Positions 16,798 to 24,964 of a stretch of 46,575 nt of DNA are shown one piece after another. The stretch is taken from contig NZ_ATVM01000023.1 of NCBI RefSeq assembly GCF_000420725.1, positions 1 through 46,575 on the forward strand. Direction: 5' to 3'. The position numbers were made by a program, and so were the translations under genes. Below the pieces are notes generated by a model. That model was not told the origin of the DNA. It was given only the letters and a program-made list of their open reading frames with translations, and made no database searches. This DNA is from Marinococcus halotolerans DSM 16375 (GTDB lineage Bacteria; Bacillota; Bacilli; Bacillales; Marinococcaceae). Position 1 is the stretch's first letter; each line of letters begins with the position of its first letter.

Positions 16798-17616
16798 ATG
16801 CCATATTTTGTTTCAGGGAATACATCAATTTACTATGAAACCCGGGGGGAAGGGCCGGTGCTGATATTTGTGTCCCCGCCTGGAATGGGCTGCGCGGCTT
16901 TTGAACAGCAGCACTCACTTGCAGAGGAGTTCCAGGTGGTGACATTTGATCCGCGAGGCAACGGCAGAAGCGAGAGGGGGGACATAAGCGAAAGCATCAT
17001 TGAGCAGTGGCCAGAGGATATATACGCGCTGGTGAGCCATCTAGAGGCAGAACAAGTCATCCTTTGCGGCTATTCGTATGGCGGGTTGCCAAGCCAGTTG
17101 TTTGCTTACCGTTACCCGGAAAAGACGGCAGCGCTGGTAATGATCAGCAGTTTTCCAAGGGTACGGACCTGGATGCTGGCAGGGAAATTCCAGCTTGGCA
17201 TATGGAGTACTTACGAAAACCTTATCGGCACTATTGGCAAAGCGCTTGCTTTTTCTCACACGAGCGACCAGGAACAGCAGAATCGTATTGATTGGAATAT
17301 CGAAAACAGCAGTCCGGACATTTTGGAGCGTATGTATTTGAATGGACGGCATCATGACAATAGAAACATCTTTCCAGAGATTACGTGCCCAGTGCTGACG
17401 ATTTTTGGGAGCAACGATGTATTCGTGAAAAGAAACCAGCATGACTTCCAAGAACTTCTTCCCGACATGCGCAATGTTCATATTTATGGCAAAGCCCATC
17501 AGCTGCCGACGAGAGCCGCGGATGAAATGAATGCCATAATTCGGAGTTTCGGGATGGAAATCGGCCTTTTAAGAAATAGAAACATTTCCAGTAGTGATTT
17601 AGCAGAATCAAGGTAA
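16798..17616 (+). CDS. Alpha/beta hydrolase
   Basis: A 272-residue alpha/beta-hydrolase-fold protein. The nucleophile elbow is G-Y-S-Y-G-G with Ser93. The acid is probably the Asp in G-S-N-D-V-F (near 203), and the base is the His in K-A-H-Q-L-P (near 231). The oxyanion region around V-S-P-P-G-M-G lacks the usual H-G. The ATG follows GGAGGAG. The substrate is unknown; esterase, lactonase or a C-C hydrolase are possible. It is a single-gene transcript ending in a hairpin. Confidence 0.85.
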   Translation: MPYFVSGNTSIYYETRGEGPVLIFVSPPGMGCAAFEQQHSLAEEFQVVTFDPRGNGRSERGDISESIIEQWPEDIYALVSHLEAEQVILCGYSYGGLPSQLFAYRYPEKTAALVMISSFPRVRTWMLAGKFQLGIWSTYENLIGTIGKALAFSHTSDQEQQNRIDWNIENSSPDILERMYLNGRHHDNRNIFPEITCPVLTIFGSNDVFVKRNQHDFQELLPDMRNVHIYGKAHQLPTRAADEMNAIIRSFGMEIGLLRNRNISSSDLAESR

Positions 17617-17636
17617 ATTTTAATTTCTTCATTTAT

Positions 17637-17660
17637 GCCGGTATTGAAGCCGGCTTTTTT
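17637..17660 (+). terminator. Terminator of the alpha/beta hydrolase gene
   Basis: A 5-bp G+C stem (17637-17641 with 17650-17654) followed by six T. Confidence 0.55.
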
Positions 17661-17693
17661 ATGCTTATTGAAAACAACTATTGTTTAGAATAT

Positions 17694-17723
17694 AAAAAAG
17701 CAAATGCCCACAGGCACTTGCTT
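17694..17723 (-). terminator. Terminator of the DUF3243 gene
   Basis: Stem 17698-17708 with 17713-17723, one mismatch; the A-run at 17694-17699 is a T-run on the minus strand. Confidence 0.6.
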
Positions 17724-17734
17724 CGTATAAGGAA

Positions 17735-18061
17735 TTATTTTTCTTCATTTGTTTGCTGGGCCAGGCGTACTAACAATCTCGCAAAAGTGTCTTTTTCTTC
17801 GTCATTTTCAGTTTCATTCCATAGTTCGTGCAGTACTTTTTCTTCTCTGTTCTTGGGTTCTTCGTGCTTATTCAAATAATCTGAGACTCGTTTGGCTCCC
17901 TGGGCTAATCCTTTTTCGCTGAGGTTTAATTTTTCTCCCTTGCGAACCTGGTCACCCAAATAATCTTTAAATGTAGAAAAGTGTTCTAAAATCTCGTTTT
18001 TGTCTTCCTGGTCCATTTTTTGAATTTCTTTATCGGCTTTCTTTGGATCTTCGTTGCTCAT
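17735..18061 (-). CDS. DUF3243 family protein
   Basis: A 108-residue highly charged cytoplasmic protein whose central part (F-x-T-F-K-D-Y-L-G-D-Q-V, then L-S-E-K-G-L-A-Q-G-A, then V-L-H-E-L-W-N) matches the DUF3243 family of Bacillales. No biochemical function is known for the family. I chose ATG 18061 because AAGGAGG precedes it; the longer frame from 18079 would absorb that site. It has its own terminator. Confidence 0.8.
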   Translation of the reverse strand: MSNEDPKKADKEIQKMDQEDKNEILEHFSTFKDYLGDQVRKGEKLNLSEKGLAQGAKRVSDYLNKHEEPKNREEKVLHELWNETENDEEKDTFARLLVRLAQQTNEEK

Positions 18062-18254
18062 CTGTAAAGCCTCCTTCAAGTTGGTATGTAAAGGCCTTTC
18101 CTTTTATTTGTGGGTAACAAACATTTTTTTGGATAAGCCTGGTCTCATTCCACAGAAAAATCAACAAAACGGTTGTTCCCCCAGCTGCTTAAGGACAATA
18201 AAAAGTATTATCGCCCTTAATGTGGATGGAAATAAAAGTATTGGCTCTGATATA

Positions 18255-18282
18255 CAAAAAAGCAGAACGCTGGCGCTCTGCT
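18255..18282 (-). terminator. Terminator of ABC module 2
   Basis: A 10-bp stem with one G-T pair (18261-18270 with 18273-18282); the A-run at its left is a T-run on the minus strand. Confidence 0.65.
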
Positions 18283-18289
18283 TTCCGTA

Positions 18290-18322
18290 AGACGCGTCCA
18301 TAGAGTGTTCTATGACGTGTCT
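18290..18322. repeat. Long imperfect hairpin next to the module-2 terminator
   Basis: Arms 18290-18298 and 18314-18322 pair with one G-T. Inside them ATAGA and TCTAT (18300-18304 and 18309-18313) extend the stem around a GTGT loop. It lies between the permease stop and the terminator proper, and could stabilise the 3' end of the transcript. Confidence 0.45.
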
Positions 18323-18331
18323 TTTTGATTA

Positions 18332-19081
18332 TTATTCACTATCTAACCCGTTTTTCTTATAGACGTACATAAATAGGCCTAACGTGAGGACCAGCCAGGC
18401 GAAAAGCACACTGGTGTCTGTGAGGTTCCACTGGTACTCCGTGCTCGAGGAGAGCGTTTCCGCCATATTGGCCAGCACCCCGCTATACGTGTAATTTAGT
18501 ATCTCCGCAAACGTCTCATTGAACGCTTTGAGGACCGGAGTCGAGGTGAACAGAACCAGAATAGGTGTGCTTACGAGCGTGGCCTGTGCCTGGTTTTTAG
18601 TGAAAACGCCGATGATGTAGCCGATCACGATACTGATCAACGTGGCGAGGGTCGTAATCACCAGATACGTGAACAGAGGAATATCCCCAAGGGAGACGCC
18701 GCTCGCGGGAACGAGCAGAATGTTAGTGGCGACGAGGATCACGAGGATCGGAATCATGCTGCCGATGAAATATTCGGGCCCTCTCACCGAAGACGTCATC
18801 AACACGCGCAGCGTGTGTTTTTCTTTTTCTTCCGCGATCGGGGAGCTGCTCATCGAGATACCGGCAATCGCAATGTTAAAAATCAGGCCAAAGCTGAGCA
18901 GAAACCCTTCTGTGGAAAATGGCATCGCCGTTTCGCTTGTATCCGCCTGCGGCATGAGATTTCCCATGACAATGACAAAGATGATAGCAAAGACCGGGGT
19001 GAAAATGATGCTCATATTGCTTACAATTAGTCGTAATTTCAATTGAAGCACCGCGCTTATTTTCCGAAACGATACACTCAC
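18332..19081 (-). CDS. ABC-2 type permease, module 2
   Basis: A 249-residue membrane protein with about six helices and a large first external loop. It has the A-E-E-K-E-K-H-T-L-R motif (about residues 83-92) shared with the module-1 permease. The start is GTG 19081, which overlaps the ATPase stop by 4 bases (GTGA), so translation is coupled. It forms the channel of the exporter powered by 19078-19929. The rest of the protein diverges from module 1, so its cargo may differ. The hairpins at 18255-18322 end the operon. Confidence 0.88.
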   Translation of the reverse strand: MSVSFRKISAVLQLKLRLIVSNMSIIFTPVFAIIFVIVMGNLMPQADTSETAMPFSTEGFLLSFGLIFNIAIAGISMSSSPIAEEKEKHTLRVLMTSSVRGPEYFIGSMIPILVILVATNILLVPASGVSLGDIPLFTYLVITTLATLISIVIGYIIGVFTKNQAQATLVSTPILVLFTSTPVLKAFNETFAEILNYTYSGVLANMAETLSSSTEYQWNLTDTSVLFAWLVLTLGLFMYVYKKNGLDSE

Positions 19082-19929
19082 ACTAATTCCCTCCCCGTCA
19101 CTTCCAGAAATATCTGTTCTAAATTCGGTTCATTGGAATGAATCGTTACCACGTCGTCGCTGCTCAGCCAGCGGTTGAGCTTCTGGACCGCTTCGACTGT
19201 ATGAGGCAGCGTCACTTCCTGGCCGTCCCTCAACAGCACCTGATACCGTTTATCCTTATTGTACTTGAGCGTGAGCGCCTTAGGCGAATCATGCTCGACG
19301 ATCAGGCCGTCATTCAGAAGGGCCACATGATCACACAGCTTGGTCGCTTCGTTCATATTGTGTGTCGTCAAAAAGATGGCTGTGCCGCTGTCTCTTATTT
19401 CCATCAGCAGGGCATGAATATATTCGGTGGTGACCGGATCGAGCCCGCTGGTCGGCTCATCCAAAAAGAGCACCTTCGGCTGATGCAGCATCGCTCTGGT
19501 CAGAACGAGGCGCTGTTTCATCCCCTTCGACAGCTTGCTGGCCAGCTTATGTTTCTCCTCGTACAGACCGACCTTTTGAAGGAGGAAATCAATGCGCTTT
19601 TTGTCCACCTTCAACAGCTTCGCGAACGCGCTCAAGTTATGATATACGCTCAGCCGCTCATACACCCCGCTGTTATCGGTTACGATCCCGAGCTGCTCAT
19701 AAATGCTCTCGTCGATGCTTTCCACGGGACGATCCAGCACAAATGCCTGGCCGGAGGTTTGGGCCAGCTGCCCGGTCAAAATTTTAATCGTTGTGGTTTT
19801 GCCTGACCCGGACGGACCCAAAAACCCAAAGATTTCGCCTGCACGAACGGAGAAACTGATGTCTTTTAAGGCGGTTTCGCCTTTGAATTTTTTGGATAAC
19901 TGATTTACCTGGATGAATTCCTGTTTCAT
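19078..19929 (-). CDS. ABC transporter ATP-binding protein, module 2
   Basis: A 283-residue ATPase with G-P-S-G-S-G-K-T-T Walker A, L-S-K-G-M-K-Q-R signature, L-F-L-D-E-P-T-S-G Walker B and T-T-H-N-M H-loop. It ends T-G-R-E-L-V exactly like the module-1 ATPase (5257-6105) and shares T-D-N-S-G in the Q-loop neighbourhood, so the two are paralogues. ATG 19929 has AAGGAG upstream. The 178-bp gap to the regulator gene upstream carries a terminator and four phased 9-bp repeats, so the exporter is probably transcribed separately under control of that regulator. Confidence 0.93.
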   Translation of the reverse strand: MKQEFIQVNQLSKKFKGETALKDISFSVRAGEIFGFLGPSGSGKTTTIKILTGQLAQTSGQAFVLDRPVESIDESIYEQLGIVTDNSGVYERLSVYHNLSAFAKLLKVDKKRIDFLLQKVGLYEEKHKLASKLSKGMKQRLVLTRAMLHQPKVLFLDEPTSGLDPVTTEYIHALLMEIRDSGTAIFLTTHNMNEATKLCDHVALLNDGLIVEHDSPKALTLKYNKDKRYQVLLRDGQEVTLPHTVEAVQKLNRWLSSDDVVTIHSNEPNLEQIFLEVTGRELV

Positions 19930-19990
19930 CTGCCTTCGCTCCTTCGGTTGTGATTCAAGAGGGCTCTTCGTTCATTGCCCGACTCTTAAG

Positions 19991-20062
19991 CTCAACTTTA
20001 CCGGAGTCCGGCAAAAATGTCGTAACTATCCGGTGAACAGTAATGGCCAAACGCTCAAATGT
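19991..20062 (-). promoter_or_regulatory. Four phased LytTR-type direct repeats, module 2
   Basis: On the minus strand: ACATTTGAG (20062-20054), ACTGTTCAC (20041-20033), ACATTTTTG (20020-20012) and AAAGTTGAG (19999-19991). The spacing is exactly 21 bp throughout. The ends TTTGAG and GTTGAG resemble ComE-type half-sites (ACAnTTnAG). They lie between the regulator's terminator and the ATPase start. Confidence 0.68.
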
Positions 20063-20065
20063 ACC

Positions 20066-20096
20066 AAAAAGAGGCTGAAACCATCTCATTTCAGCC
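20066..20096 (-). terminator. Terminator of LytTR regulator copy 2
   Basis: A perfect 8-bp stem (20073-20080 with 20089-20096) followed on the minus strand by TCTTTTT. Confidence 0.7.
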
Positions 20097-20107
20097 CCAA
20101 ATGTACG

Positions 20108-21112
20108 TTAAAATTCCAGTAATGCTTTCATTTCCTCCAGGCGGTTCCGGGAGAGCGGCAGCTTGAGATTGGCGTTTCCTTTTAATACGAGCGTATAGCT
20201 GTTTTTGGAATAGCTTACGAGTTCCGACACCCGCTGCAGGTTAACTAAATACGATCGGTGGCAGCGGAAGAAACCAAAATTCGTTAATTTTGCTTCCAAT
20301 TCATTCATCGTTAAATCGGTAGGGAAATGTTCTTCCCCGATGCGAATCGTGCTGACACTGTTAACGCTTTCGATAAAATCAATCTCATCCGGACTGAAAA
20401 AAATGGTTTTGTCCGCCATTCTGCTGGCCACTTTATACACCCTGTTTGGCTTTGGTTCCGGTTCGGCGGTCTCCGGCTGTCCGCCTGTGGAGCTCTCGGC
20501 AAGATCCGTCTGCTCCAGGCCGGTGTACCGGTTATAGCGATAAACATCATCGCTTACCAGTAACAGCTCCTCCAAAAACGTGGAGGTGCAGACAACGGCC
20601 GTGTTATTTGCGCGAAGGTGATTCAATGCCTGTAAATACAACTCGATCCCTTCGTCGGTCGCGTTGCTTAACGGGCTTTGGATTAAAAGCAGTCTCGGCG
20701 AAAACAGGGACATCCGAAACAAGCTGATTCGTTTTTTCTGATCCAGCGACAGGCGGCTGATTTTGGTGTGCCATACGTCAGACAAGGAAAAAACGCCGAT
20801 AGACCTTTCTAAAGGCTCCTGGAAATCAGCAAGCTTTTTAAAGATGCTCAAATAGCTGGAGACCGTTAGCCCCTCATACAGCGCATCGTCTGTCAATTCC
20901 ATCACGATGTCACTGGTTTCTTTTTTGAAATGGCCGCTCGTGGGAGCGAGTTCACCGGAGAGGAGCTTAAAAAACACCAGGCTTTCGTGGTGAGTCATTT
21001 TAATGCCTATTTGAGATTTCTCTTCGACCATTAACGTCAGGCCTTTTAATATGGTACGGTCGTTCTCCTGCTTCATGACATGTTCGAGCGTTAATAAGGG
21101 CAAAAAGGCCAC
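20108..21112 (-). CDS. LytTR regulator with N-terminal pseudo-ABC-ATPase domain, copy 2
   Basis: A 334-residue paralogue of 4107-5132. Residues 1 to about 200 follow the ABC ATPase plan (L-T-L-E-H-V-M, then a segment E-S-L-V-F-F-K-L-L-S-G-E-L where the P-loop would be), but no G-x-x-G-x-G-K is present and the Walker B acid is replaced (L-L-L-I-Q-S-P-L-S). Residues about 230-334 are a LytTR domain with F-F-R-C-H-R-S-Y-L-V-N-L. The start is GTG 21112 with only a weak ribosome binding site. It lies 52 bp after a DUF4260 gene, possibly in one transcript, and is terminated before the ABC genes. Confidence 0.87.
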   Translation of the reverse strand: MAFLPLLTLEHVMKQENDRTILKGLTLMVEEKSQIGIKMTHHESLVFFKLLSGELAPTSGHFKKETSDIVMELTDDALYEGLTVSSYLSIFKKLADFQEPLERSIGVFSLSDVWHTKISRLSLDQKKRISLFRMSLFSPRLLLIQSPLSNATDEGIELYLQALNHLRANNTAVVCTSTFLEELLLVSDDVYRYNRYTGLEQTDLAESSTGGQPETAEPEPKPNRVYKVASRMADKTIFFSPDEIDFIESVNSVSTIRIGEEHFPTDLTMNELEAKLTNFGFFRCHRSYLVNLQRVSELVSYSKNSYTLVLKGNANLKLPLSRNRLEEMKALLEF

Positions 21113-21164
21113 TCGCTTTCGTATGTGATTTAGGGATGCTTTTCTTCGGGAGTGTTAAAAATAT

Positions 21165-21512
21165 CTATAGGTTTTGAATGTGGGTATCCTTAAAGCCGGT
21201 AGTATATTTCAGACCGTACCCAAGCATTTGGTCCAGGCCAATATGAATGATCCAGATGAGGCTGATGAGCACCGGCCATTCGAGAGACAGAAGGTAGCCT
21301 GAAAGTAAAAGCAACAGGGGAAGGATATACGTATGAGCGGCGTTATAGACATAAGCGCCTGTCCTTGAGTTGACCGCATATCCAATCATGGAGGCGTCGG
21401 GCAGAAAAAGCAGCAGCAGGAAGAGAAGCCAGGAGTAGCCATTGGAAAAATACAAAGCAGAACCCAGAACGGCAAACATAAAGCCTTCTGTTTTAATCAG
21501 TCTTTGATTCAT
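21165..21512 (-). CDS. DUF4260 family membrane protein
   Basis: A 115-residue protein with four hydrophobic segments and the family hallmarks G-Y-A-V-N-S-R-T-G-A, Y-N-A-A-H-T-Y-I-L-P and H-I-G-L-D-Q-M-L-G-Y-G-L-K-Y near the C terminus. The family function is unknown. ATG 21512 has AGGAGACGAGGAG upstream; the longer frame is rejected. It may be cotranscribed with the LytTR regulator downstream, though the 52-bp gap leaves room for a separate promoter. Confidence 0.85.
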   Translation of the reverse strand: MNQRLIKTEGFMFAVLGSALYFSNGYSWLLFLLLLFLPDASMIGYAVNSRTGAYVYNAAHTYILPLLLLLSGYLLSLEWPVLISLIWIIHIGLDQMLGYGLKYTTGFKDTHIQNL

Positions 21513-21753
21513 TCTCCTCGTCTCCTTTTTACTCCTCAAATCGAATGAAGGTAAACCTATCATATAACGAATTGTTCAAACAGCCAATCGGTGAATAACC
21601 TGAAATACTAAATACCTATTGAAGGCTGCTAACCATCGCACTTGTGTTAACGCCCGTTTTTTCCTTTCGTTGTTAATATGCTGGCAAGCATAAACAGGGC
21701 ATTAAAGTCATAGAAATGTGGAAGCGTAGTTTATAAGTTCGGACTTAAAGGCA

Positions 21754-22254
21754 TTAGCTGCCGAGGGGAAGGTGTCCGTGGAGATGGGCCTGAAAAAGCG
21801 CAAAGCTTAATTCTCCGTCAGAAAACGTGTTGTTTTTGACTTTATGGATGCATTCGGTGATAGGAAGAGAATAAACCTGAATGTTTTCGTGGTCTTCGAG
21901 CTGCTGCTCCTGCTGGAGGTTCACGTCATCGGTAAAGAAAACACGGGTGCGGTCGTTACTTCGCCAGGAGGCCGGAAGCATTGTTCCTAGATAATTCAAG
22001 TTTCCACACGTGTATCCTGTTTCTTCAGCCAGCTCTCTCCGGGCGGCTTGCACGAGTGTTTCGCCCGGTTCCGCACCGCCGCCTGGCAGCTGCACAACCA
22101 CAGCATCGACCGCCGGACGGTATTGTCTGATAAGAAGAAAAGCATCTTCTTTTTTGGCCAGAACGACGACACCGTCCGGTTCGTCCAGCGTAATGTACTT
22201 TCTGCCCCGCTGGTCCGAAATGACGTGCTCGCCCTGTTCCTGCTTTTCATTCAT
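21754..22254 (-). CDS. NUDIX hydrolase (ADP-ribose pyrophosphatase-like)
   Basis: A 166-residue hydrolase of nucleoside diphosphates linked to another moiety. The complete Nudix box, G-x5-E-x7-R-E-U-x-E-E-x-G-U, occupies residues about 59-81 (G-G-A-E-P-G-E, R-R-E-L-A-E-E-T-G-Y). The placing of Q-Y-R-P before it is typical of ADP-ribose pyrophosphatases. ATG 22254 has GGAGGC 7 bases upstream, so it is preferred over ATG 22269. It is monocistronic. Confidence 0.88.
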   Translation of the reverse strand: MNEKQEQGEHVISDQRGRKYITLDEPDGVVVLAKKEDAFLLIRQYRPAVDAVVVQLPGGGAEPGETLVQAARRELAEETGYTCGNLNYLGTMLPASWRSNDRTRVFFTDDVNLQQEQQLEDHENIQVYSLPITECIHKVKNNTFSDGELSFALFQAHLHGHLPLGS

Positions 22255-22318
22255 GATAGCTGCCTCCATTTATTAGTTAACGGAAAAATCTGGTGTCGTT
22301 ACACCAATTAAAAATGCG

Positions 22319-22352
22319 GACGGGGCTGGCCTATTTTTGGGACAGCCCCGTC
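22319..22352 (-). terminator. Terminator of the FMN reductase/monooxygenase operon
   Basis: A perfect 10-bp stem (22319-22328 with 22343-22352, extended by further pairing). A nearly identical hairpin, including the loop CCTATTTTTGGG, lies at 45514-45542. Confidence 0.65.
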
Positions 22353-22390
22353 TGTGTTTTATAATCTTCCGCTTTTCTCATTACAATCTG

Positions 22391-22948
22391 TTAAAAGTCA
22401 TATTGGTTTTCCCGTATTTGTTCAAAGGTCTGCGAGAGGACAACGGTATCCTCCGCTAAGCGGTCCAGACGGTCGAGCACATCGGTATTAATAATTTCTT
22501 TCTGGTGAAAGTCTTTTTCTTCAATAAATACATACGTTTGCACGATTTGGGCCTTCATATAGGATAAAATCGGCTTCAGCTGCAGGTCTGCAACTAAATA
22601 ATGCTTAGGCGACCCGGCGGTGACGAGCATACTCACTGTTTTGTCACGAAATGCATCAACCGGCAGCAGATCGAACACGTTCTTTAAAGCTCCTGGAATA
22701 GACGCCTGAAAGATTGGCATACCGATAATAACAGCGTCCGCTGCCATCAGCTGCTGGGTGACATAGCCGGTGTCTCCTTCGTAGTCGAGGTAATGACGGC
22801 CGTCGCTGAACAGCATCGAGTATTCCGCCAGATCAATCACGTCTGTTTCAATATCCGGATATCTCTCATTAACCTTTTTTATCGCTTCGTTCATGGCCGT
22901 TCTCGTTTTGGAACCGACCTGTGAGCCGGACAATCCAATTAGTTTCAT
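22391..22948 (-). CDS. NAD(P)H-dependent FMN reductase
   Basis: A 185-residue flavodoxin-fold reductase of the SsuE/MsuE type: G-L-S-G-S at the N terminus binds the FMN phosphate, and M-P-I-F-Q-A-S-I-P-G-A-L-K-N (about 77-90) is typical of the family. It would supply reduced flavin to the luciferase-like monooxygenase encoded 12 bp upstream in the same operon. The ATG follows AAGGAG. The pair forms a two-component flavin monooxygenase. No sulfonate or sulfur transporter genes are adjacent, so the substrate is open. Confidence 0.88.
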   Translation of the reverse strand: MKLIGLSGSQVGSKTRTAMNEAIKKVNERYPDIETDVIDLAEYSMLFSDGRHYLDYEGDTGYVTQQLMAADAVIIGMPIFQASIPGALKNVFDLLPVDAFRDKTVSMLVTAGSPKHYLVADLQLKPILSYMKAQIVQTYVFIEEKDFHQKEIINTDVLDRLDRLAEDTVVLSQTFEQIRENQYDF

Positions 22949-22960
22949 TTGTTATTCTCC

Positions 22961-24019
22961 TTATTTTTGTGCCGTGTATTTTTTAACAACCGGCAGAATG
23001 GTATCCCCGATCAGTTCGATATTTTTTCTTATTTTATCCATTGGCATCCCGCCGAAATCAATCTGGGCAATGTAGCGCTGGTGCCCGAATACTTCATGCT
23101 GGTGCAGGATTTTTTCAATAATTTCCTGGGGACTGCCCGTATTCATAATATTATGCGGCTCTGCCCCCTGGGCAAACAGCTGCTTCGGGAAGCCTCCACC
23201 GTTGGTGCGTTTCATGCCTTCGTTAATGTGGGGATACAGGTCCTTCAGCGCCTGCTGGGTCGTCTCGGCTGCGTAAAAGAAGCCAGCTGTGGCTACCGGC
23301 AGCTCCGCCGGATCGTGGCCGCCGGCACGGGCTGCCTCCCTGTACGCATCAACGGTTTGTTTAAAACGGTCCGATGATCCGCCTAAATGAGCCATAAACA
23401 TAGGAACCCCGGCATAGCCCGCTTTCATCGCGCTGGCCGGCGTTCCGCCGACGGCACGCCAGATGGGAAGCGACCCTTCCGCAGGGCGGGGGAGCACCTT
23501 GGCATTCTTTAACGACGCCCGGAACTCTCCTTCCCAATTTATATTTTCCTGTTCATTAATCTGTCGGAGCAGATCAAATTTTTCTTCATACAGGGCCTCA
23601 TAATCGCGGACATTATAGCCCAGCAGGTCAAACAATCCAATCCGGGAGGCGCGTCCTGCCACAAGCTCGGTGCGTCCTTTGGAAATCAAGTCAATGGTGG
23701 CGAAATTCTCGTATACCCGGACAGGATCCGAGGTGCTGATGATCGTGGAAGAGCTGCCGATTTTTATTCGATTTGTTGCCTGGGCAATAGCTGAAAGAAC
23801 AACCGTGTGGGCCTGGGTGGCGAAATATTCCTGATGGCTTTCCCCGACGCTGAAGAAATCCAGTCCCGCCTGTTCAGCAAGCGTGGCGTATTCAATTAAT
23901 TCATGAATCCGGTCCTGGGCTGATATTCGCTCTCCCGTATGCGGGTCGGGCAGATGATCTCCCAGGGTATAGATGCCAAATTCCAATCCGTTCTCGGGAT
24001 GAATGCGATATTGTTTCAT
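22961..24019 (-). CDS. LLM-class flavin-dependent oxidoreductase (luciferase-like)
   Basis: A 352-residue TIM-barrel monooxygenase of the bacterial luciferase family, using reduced FMN and oxygen. Landmarks: F-G-I-Y-T-L-G-D-H at the N terminus, G-L-D-F-F-S-V-G-E-S-H-Q-E-Y, R-I-K-I-G-S-S-S-T and G-R-T-E-L-V-A-G-R-A-S-R-I-G. ATG 24019 has an AAGGTGG site. It is first in a two-gene operon with the FMN reductase. It could act on an aromatic, alkane or sulfonate substrate; the sequence does not decide. Confidence 0.9.
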   Translation of the reverse strand: MKQYRIHPENGLEFGIYTLGDHLPDPHTGERISAQDRIHELIEYATLAEQAGLDFFSVGESHQEYFATQAHTVVLSAIAQATNRIKIGSSSTIISTSDPVRVYENFATIDLISKGRTELVAGRASRIGLFDLLGYNVRDYEALYEEKFDLLRQINEQENINWEGEFRASLKNAKVLPRPAEGSLPIWRAVGGTPASAMKAGYAGVPMFMAHLGGSSDRFKQTVDAYREAARAGGHDPAELPVATAGFFYAAETTQQALKDLYPHINEGMKRTNGGGFPKQLFAQGAEPHNIMNTGSPQEIIEKILHQHEVFGHQRYIAQIDFGGMPMDKIRKNIELIGDTILPVVKKYTAQK

Positions 24020-24354
24020 AGCGTAAAGGCCACCTTTTTTTATTTTGTCTAATGCTATTATAAATAATACCCAACATATTAGTAAGTACGTACATCAAAG
24101 TGGCATAGTATAAAAAAGGGTACCCGGGAGAGATGATTTTCACGGAAAAGACGAGGCTTTCATCAGCAAAGAAAGAAAAACTCCAGCTTTTATAAGGGCG
24201 TTTCCTGATAAAAAAGGTTATAGAGTAAAGAAGGGAGGGAATGGTTGATTACCATCTTTACTGCAGGCAATTTTCAGCAGGAAGGAAGGCCTCCTTCATA
24301 AGTAGACAGAAAGCGACGAGACCCATGGCCATCCTAAAAACAAGGAGGAGAAAT
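24020..24354. other. Divergent intergenic region between the monooxygenase and UspA genes
   Basis: No gene accepted. A minus-strand TATAAT lies near 24060, compatible with the monooxygenase promoter. A frame from ATG 24241 extends the UspA gene by 38 codons, but the purine-rich site abuts that ATG directly. Confidence 0.4.
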
Positions 24355-24795
24355 ATGGCTCATTATCAACGGATTTTAGTAGGAATTGATGCTGTCGAGA
24401 TCCCCACCTACACGGTATTCGACGAGGCGAAGAAAATGGCGGCCGACCACGGGGCCACATTAATTATAGCTTTTGTGTTCGATCAAAAGAGGTATGCCAC
24501 GCTGGAGCGCATGGATCCTAAAGGGATTGAACAGTTGCGGACGAAAGCCGCTCTCTATCTAGAAGCCTGCCAGCAGGCTGCGTGGGCTTACGGAATTGAG
24601 AACGTGGAAACGGTTATGGATTCCGGGGCCCCGAAGAAACGATTAGCGATCGATTTAGCCAGCCGCTACCAGGCGGATGCTATTATTATAGGCGAAAGCG
24701 GTGGCACGCGTCTCGAACGCCTGGTTTTTGGCCACACGTCTAAAGCTATCCGCCGAAAAGCGAACTGTGATGTGCATGTGGTGCAAAACAGCTGA
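24355..24795 (+). CDS. Universal stress protein (UspA family)
   Basis: A 146-residue cytoplasmic protein. It begins Y-Q-R-I-L-V-G-I-D-A (beta-1 with the conserved Asp) and ends with the nucleotide-binding loop region G-E-S-G-G-T-R-L-E-R-L-V-F-G-H-T-S followed by C-D-V-H-V-V, so ATP binding is likely. ATG 24355 has AAGGAGGAG at good distance and matches the family start; the in-frame ATG at 24241 is rejected. The specific stress is unknown. Confidence 0.88.
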   Translation: MAHYQRILVGIDAVEIPTYTVFDEAKKMAADHGATLIIAFVFDQKRYATLERMDPKGIEQLRTKAALYLEACQQAAWAYGIENVETVMDSGAPKKRLAIDLASRYQADAIIIGESGGTRLERLVFGHTSKAIRRKANCDVHVVQNS

Positions 24796-24964
24796 GGGAC
24801 GGCTTCTTAGGTGTACGAATAAAGGAAAAGGGCTGATGCGTCTTCCTTTTGCCATTTTGGTTGCCTATATTTGAAAATAATAGAAGAAATTTAATTTCAA
24901 ATGCTTTTATCCGTCCTTCAAAAACAAACATTTATCAGAAATTATAAAACTTTCGCATATCCGG

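Noticed and set aside
18062-18140. Sigma-B-like promoter on the minus strand before the DUF3243 gene (GTTTGT, 15 bp, GGAAAG)
   Set aside because: The -10 matches only 4 of 6 and the spacer is at the upper limit.
24241-24354. 38-codon extension of the universal stress protein
   Set aside because: Its purine-rich site touches the ATG with no spacer, whereas ATG 24355 has an ideal site and matches the family start.
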